Assembly: GCA_946222885.1 (NCBI GenBank)
Contig: CAMIAK010000012.1
Location: forward strand, 1-64,000
Direction of reading: 5' to 3'
DNA: 64,000 nt
Origin: an uncultured Nesterenkonia sp.
GTDB lineage: Bacteria > Actinomycetota > Actinomycetes > Actinomycetales > Micrococcaceae
Shown here one piece after another: positions 59,434 to 64,000 of the stretch (the stretch's first letter is position 1; each line of letters starts with the position of its first letter). Under the pieces are notes generated by a model. It made no database searches. It was not told the origin of the DNA and saw nothing but the letters and a program-made list of their open reading frames with translations. Position numbers and translations under genes: made by a program.

Positions 59434-60590
59434 TCATCGACCACCTGGAGGAGCCGCTGCCCGGCTCCTCCCTCCGGCCCACACCCTCCGGGGAGGCCTA
59501 TACCGATCCGCAGATCTTCCGGCGCGAGCAGGCCGAGATCTTCGAGAAGATGTGGAACTGCGTGCTGCGTGCCGACTCCTTGGGATCCCCTGGGGAATGG
59601 AGGACCATCACCGTCGGCCGCGAAGAGATCATCGTGGTGCGCAGCCGCAGAGAGGGCATCAAGGCGTACTTCAACGTCTGTGCCCACCGCGGGATGCGCA
59701 TCTGCACCTCCGGGGAGGGGAAGAACAAGACCCTGCAGTGCGGCTACCACGCCTGGACCTACGCCCTGGAGGGGGACCTGGTCGCCGCGCCCAACCTGAC
59801 CTCCATGCCGGATGTGGACCGCAGGGAATACGGGCTGAAGCCGGTGCACGTCCGGGAGTGGCTGGGCTACGTCTGGGTCTGTCTGGCCGAGGAGCCGCCG
59901 AACTTCGAGGAAGAGGTCCTCGGCGAGGTCCGCACCCGGTTCGGCGAGGTCGAGTCCATCGACAACTACGGCATCGAGAACCTCAGGCTCGGAGACACCA
60001 AGACCTATGATATGGCCGCCAACTGGAAGCTCATCATCGAGAACTTCATGGAGTGCTACCACTGCGCCACCATCCACCCCGAGCTCACCGAGGTCATCCC
60101 CGAGTTCGCCGACGGCCTGGCCTCCCAGCGAGCCAACGGCGAGGTGCACGGCTCGAACTTCGGCGAGGGCATCGAGGGCTTCACCGTGGACGGCTCCGCC
60201 TCCGGCTTCGAGGGTCTGCCCAGCATCGCCCCGGACCAGGACCGCAAGTACTACGCGATCACGGTCAAGCCGCAGGTGTTCATCAACACCGTGCCGGACC
60301 ATGTGATCATCCACCGGATGTTCCCGCTCTCCGAGTCCCGGACCGTTGTGGTCTGCGACTGGCTGTTCCTGCCCGAGGTGATCGAGCAGGGTATGCCTAT
60401 CGAGAAGTCGGTGGAGCTCTTCCACCGGGTCAACCAGCAGGACTTCGAAGCCTGCGAGCTGACCCAGCCCTCCATGAGCTCCAAGGCCTACAGCGACGGC
60501 GGCGCACTGGTCCCCAGCGAGCACCACATCTCCGAGTTCCACCAGTGGTGGAACGAGACCCTGGGCCTGCAGGAGCGGGTCTCCGCCTAA
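59430..60590 (+). CDS. Rieske non-haem iron oxygenase, probable glycine betaine monooxygenase
   Basis: 386-aa terminal oxygenase. The Rieske cluster ligands are Cys84/His86 (CAHRGM) and Cys104/His107 (CGYH); the catalytic iron site includes His211 and His216 (ECYHCATIHPEL). This resembles the GbcA/BmoA group that demethylates glycine betaine to dimethylglycine. The link to dmg, solA and sdaA under one predicted IclR operator supports betaine as substrate over carnitine, choline or stachydrine. The start overlaps the reductase stop by 4 nt. The three-component make-up differs from GbcAB of Pseudomonas, where a single reductase carries its own ferredoxin. Confidence 0.85.
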   Translation: MIIDHLEEPLPGSSLRPTPSGEAYTDPQIFRREQAEIFEKMWNCVLRADSLGSPGEWRTITVGREEIIVVRSRREGIKAYFNVCAHRGMRICTSGEGKNKTLQCGYHAWTYALEGDLVAAPNLTSMPDVDRREYGLKPVHVREWLGYVWVCLAEEPPNFEEEVLGEVRTRFGEVESIDNYGIENLRLGDTKTYDMAANWKLIIENFMECYHCATIHPELTEVIPEFADGLASQRANGEVHGSNFGEGIEGFTVDGSASGFEGLPSIAPDQDRKYYAITVKPQVFINTVPDHVIIHRMFPLSESRTVVVCDWLFLPEVIEQGMPIEKSVELFHRVNQQDFEACELTQPSMSSKAYSDGGALVPSEHHISEFHQWWNETLGLQERVSA

Positions 60591-60599
60591 GCTGTGACC

Positions 60600-62027
<1,428 letters not shown>

Positions 62028-62033
62028 GGCCCC

Positions 62034-62954
62034 CTATCGGGTGACGTCGATGATGACCTTGCCGGAGGAACCCTCCATGTTGCGGCGCATGGCCTCGGCG
62101 GCCTGCTCCAGCGGGTAGGTGCTGTCGATCTCGACGGACAGTTTGCCTTCAGCAATCTTGCTCAGCAGGTGTTCCAGCCGGACGGCGTCGGGACGGACCC
62201 AGATCAGCTGTCCGCCGTGCTCCAGGAAGCCGCCGTCCAGGATGGAGGCCAGGCGTCCGCCCTGGGTCAGCACGGCCCGGGACTGCTCCAGCACCTCGCC
62301 GGCGAAGTCCGCCACGGCGGTCACACCCTCCGGGGCGATCTCGCGGACCCGGTCCTCCAGGCCCTCGCCGTAGGTCACAGGAGCGGCGCCGACGGCACGC
62401 AGCTTCTCGTGGTTCCTCTCGGAGGCGGTGCCGATGACGGTGGCTCCTGCCTCCACGGCCAGCTGAGCGGCGATGTGGCCCACTCCGCCGGAGGCCGCGT
62501 GGATCAGCAGGGTGTCCTGGGAGCTGAGCTCCAGCTGCTCCAGGGTCCGCAGCGCGGTCAGGCCGGCCAGCGGCAGACCGGCGGCCTGGACGAAGTCCAC
62601 ACCCTCGGGGATGCGGGCCACATCGGCAGCACGCAGGGAGACGTACTCGGCGTAGGTTCCCCCGTGGACGAAGTCCTTGCGGGCATAGGCCGCCACACGG
62701 TCACCGGGGGAGAACTCAGGGACGTCCATGCCCACCTCTTCGATGACCCCGGCGACGTCCCAGCCCGGCACCACTGGGAAGACGACGTCGAGCAGCGGGT
62801 CCAGATAGCCCTGCATGAGCTTCCAGTCCACAGGGTTCACCGCGGCACGCTCCACTCTGATGAGCACGGAGCCGGGGGCGACCTTCGGTCTCGGCTGCTC
62901 GGTCGGCTCGAGCGCTTCCGGTACGCCGTATTCGCTGTAGGTCATCGCACGCAT
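62034..62954 (-). CDS. NADP-dependent MDR oxidoreductase (quinone oxidoreductase-like)
   Basis: 306-aa zinc-free medium-chain reductase. N-terminal GroES-like domain (GSVLIRVERAAVNPVDWKLMQGYLD; VVPGWDVAGVIEEVG) and Rossmann domain (LLIHAASGGVGHIAAQLAVEAGATVIGTAS). Probable reductase of quinones or enals. ATG 62954 gives MRAMTYSEYG; the open frame upstream of it overlaps the divergent gene. Its stop is 6 nt from that of sdaA, tail to tail. Confidence 0.9.
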   Translation of the reverse strand: MRAMTYSEYGVPEALEPTEQPRPKVAPGSVLIRVERAAVNPVDWKLMQGYLDPLLDVVFPVVPGWDVAGVIEEVGMDVPEFSPGDRVAAYARKDFVHGGTYAEYVSLRAADVARIPEGVDFVQAAGLPLAGLTALRTLEQLELSSQDTLLIHAASGGVGHIAAQLAVEAGATVIGTASERNHEKLRAVGAAPVTYGEGLEDRVREIAPEGVTAVADFAGEVLEQSRAVLTQGGRLASILDGGFLEHGGQLIWVRPDAVRLEHLLSKIAEGKLSVEIDSTYPLEQAAEAMRRNMEGSSGKVIIDVTR

Positions 62955-63024
62955 ATCTGCTCGAACGCACTGCCGGCCGGCTGCATTCCGTCCCCCGGAG
63001 AGGGAGCCGCTATAAGGTCGGGGT

Positions 63025-63960
63025 ATGCAGAGATTCGAGATGCCGCAGACCGGGATCACCGCACCCCAGGTGGTGCTGGGGATGATGAGGATCGCCGAGA
63101 AGTCCGATGAGCAGATCCGGGCCCTGGTGGGGGCCGCCCGCGAGGCCGGCGTCGACTTCTTCGACCATGCCGACATCTACGGGCCCGGGCTGAGCACCCA
63201 TGCCTGCGAGCGCCGCTTCGCCGAGGCCATGCGGCTCAGCTCCGCAGAGCGGGAGCAGGTCACCCTGCAGACCAAAGTCGGGATCGTGAAGGACGGTCCG
63301 CACTACGACTTCTCCTACGAGCACATCGTCGGCTCGGCCGAGGGATCGCTGCGCGCACTCGGCACAGACTATGTGGACATCCTGCTGCTGCACCGCCCGG
63401 ACCCGCTGGTGGAGCCGGAGGAGGTCGCCCGGGCCTTCGACCACCTGGCCTCCTCAGGAAAGGTGCGGCACTTCGGGGTCTCCAATCACACTCCGGCGCA
63501 GATGGATCTGCTGAGCGCGGCGATCTCCCAGCCGCTGGTGGTCAACCAGATGCAGCTCTCCCTGCCCCACGCAGCCGTCCTCACCGAGGGCATCCAGGCC
63601 AACACTCTGGGCGCAGCGGCGCACGTGTCCCCCGACGGCGCCGGGACTGTGGAGCACTGCCGGCGGAACGGGATCACCATGCAGGCCTGGTCCCCGTACC
63701 AGTCGCCCTCGGGCGTCTTCGTCGGGAATCCGGACTATCCGGAGCTGAACCGGGTGCTGGAGCGCCTGGCCGGGGAGCATGGCGTCACGCCCACCGGGAT
63801 CGCGACGGCGTGGCTGACCCGGCACCCCGCACAGATCCAGGTGGTGCTGGGCACCACCCAGCCGTCCCGGGTGCAGGAGGCCGTGGACGGCGCCGGCGTG
63901 CGGCTGAGCCGGGCGGAGTGGTTCGAGCTGCTGCGCGCGGCCGGGCACCCGGTGCCCTGA
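63025..63960 (+). CDS. Aldo/keto reductase (YdhF type)
   Basis: 311-aa NADPH-dependent TIM-barrel reductase. Tetrad residues are visible: Asp and Tyr in FFDHADIYGPG, Lys in LQTKVGIV and His in ILLLHRPDPLVEP. The C-terminal cofactor block VVLGTTQPSRVQEA is present. TATAAG at 63011-63016 is 8 nt before the ATG, so a leaderless mRNA is likely. Divergent from the MDR gene. Substrate unknown. Confidence 0.92.
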   Translation: MQRFEMPQTGITAPQVVLGMMRIAEKSDEQIRALVGAAREAGVDFFDHADIYGPGLSTHACERRFAEAMRLSSAEREQVTLQTKVGIVKDGPHYDFSYEHIVGSAEGSLRALGTDYVDILLLHRPDPLVEPEEVARAFDHLASSGKVRHFGVSNHTPAQMDLLSAAISQPLVVNQMQLSLPHAAVLTEGIQANTLGAAAHVSPDGAGTVEHCRRNGITMQAWSPYQSPSGVFVGNPDYPELNRVLERLAGEHGVTPTGIATAWLTRHPAQIQVVLGTTQPSRVQEAVDGAGVRLSRAEWFELLRAAGHPVP

Positions 63961-63973
63961 GCAGGCTGAGGCG

Positions 63974-64000
63974 CTATACCTCGGCGCCGGCTGCCTTCAG
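63974..64000 (-). CDS. 3' end of a gene running in from the right
   Basis: Minus-strand codons at the window edge read L-K-A-A-G-A-E-V then TAG at 63976-63974. The eight residues look like a natural C-terminus, but too little is visible to name the gene. Confidence 0.3.
   Translation of the reverse strand: MKAAGAEV

Overview
The window is chromosomal DNA of a high-GC actinobacterium, most likely a Micrococcaceae-type organism. The evidence is GC-rich coding sequence with GTG starts, several genes whose -10 hexamer lies only 6-10 nt upstream of the start codon (apparent leaderless mRNAs), an actinobacterial HelD, a C50 carotenoid pathway (crtYe/crtYf/crtEb), a SigK/RskA/fasciclin module and a one-block arginine cluster. 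No tRNA, rRNA, CRISPR array, transposase or prophage gene was seen.

Layout. (1) 1-4000: helD and tyrS on the minus strand, followed by a near-consensus promoter firing out of the left edge, probably into an rRNA operon. (2) 4.1-9.8 kb: an apparently leaderless, Zur-boxed lipoprotein gene (aztD-like), a 3-methyladenine DNA glycosylase, and a three-gene operon of a degenerate ABC-type ATPase, a YhgE/Pip membrane protein and a TetR regulator. (3) 9.8-20 kb: a lytic transglycosylase, argGH, a small ankyrin protein and argCJBDFR; both arg transcripts start behind ARG-box-like sequence. (4) 20-24.8 kb: quinone oxidoreductase and pheST.

(5) 24.8-41 kb: an accessory block with visibly less GC-extreme coding sequence. 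It holds a MarR regulator, an NAD-dependent SDR, a sulfite-oxidase-fold membrane protein, RskA, SigK, a fasciclin lipoprotein, two SDR fusion proteins, idi-crtB-crtI-crtYe-crtYf-crtEb, a UV-dimer DNA glycosylase, a small membrane protein and a family 2 glycosyltransferase. It reads as a photo-oxidative/UV stress island that makes a decaprenoxanthin/sarcinaxanthin-type C50 carotenoid. Three of its genes (marR, the sulfite-oxidase-fold gene, idi) are each broken by one single-base indel; a base-calling problem or real decay must be told apart.

(6) 41-52.9 kb: UvrA-like class II ABC protein and YdeI-like protein, a TetR-controlled ABC exporter with a perfect 18-bp palindromic operator, an XRE-cupin/flavoprotein/methyltransferase module, an MFS exporter, a MutT-type Nudix hydrolase and a YitT-family membrane protein.

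(7) 53-62 kb: a coherent glycine betaine catabolic locus. A three-component Rieske system (ferredoxin, ferredoxin reductase, oxygenase) would give dimethylglycine; dimethylglycine oxidase gives sarcosine; a sarcosine-oxidase-like flavoprotein gives glycine; L-serine ammonia-lyase gives pyruvate once glycine has become serine through a GlyA encoded elsewhere. An IclR regulator sits in the middle, and the same 17-bp palindrome lies in front of both catabolic arms. (8) 62-64 kb: an NADP-dependent oxidoreductase and an aldo/keto reductase, then the edge of another gene.
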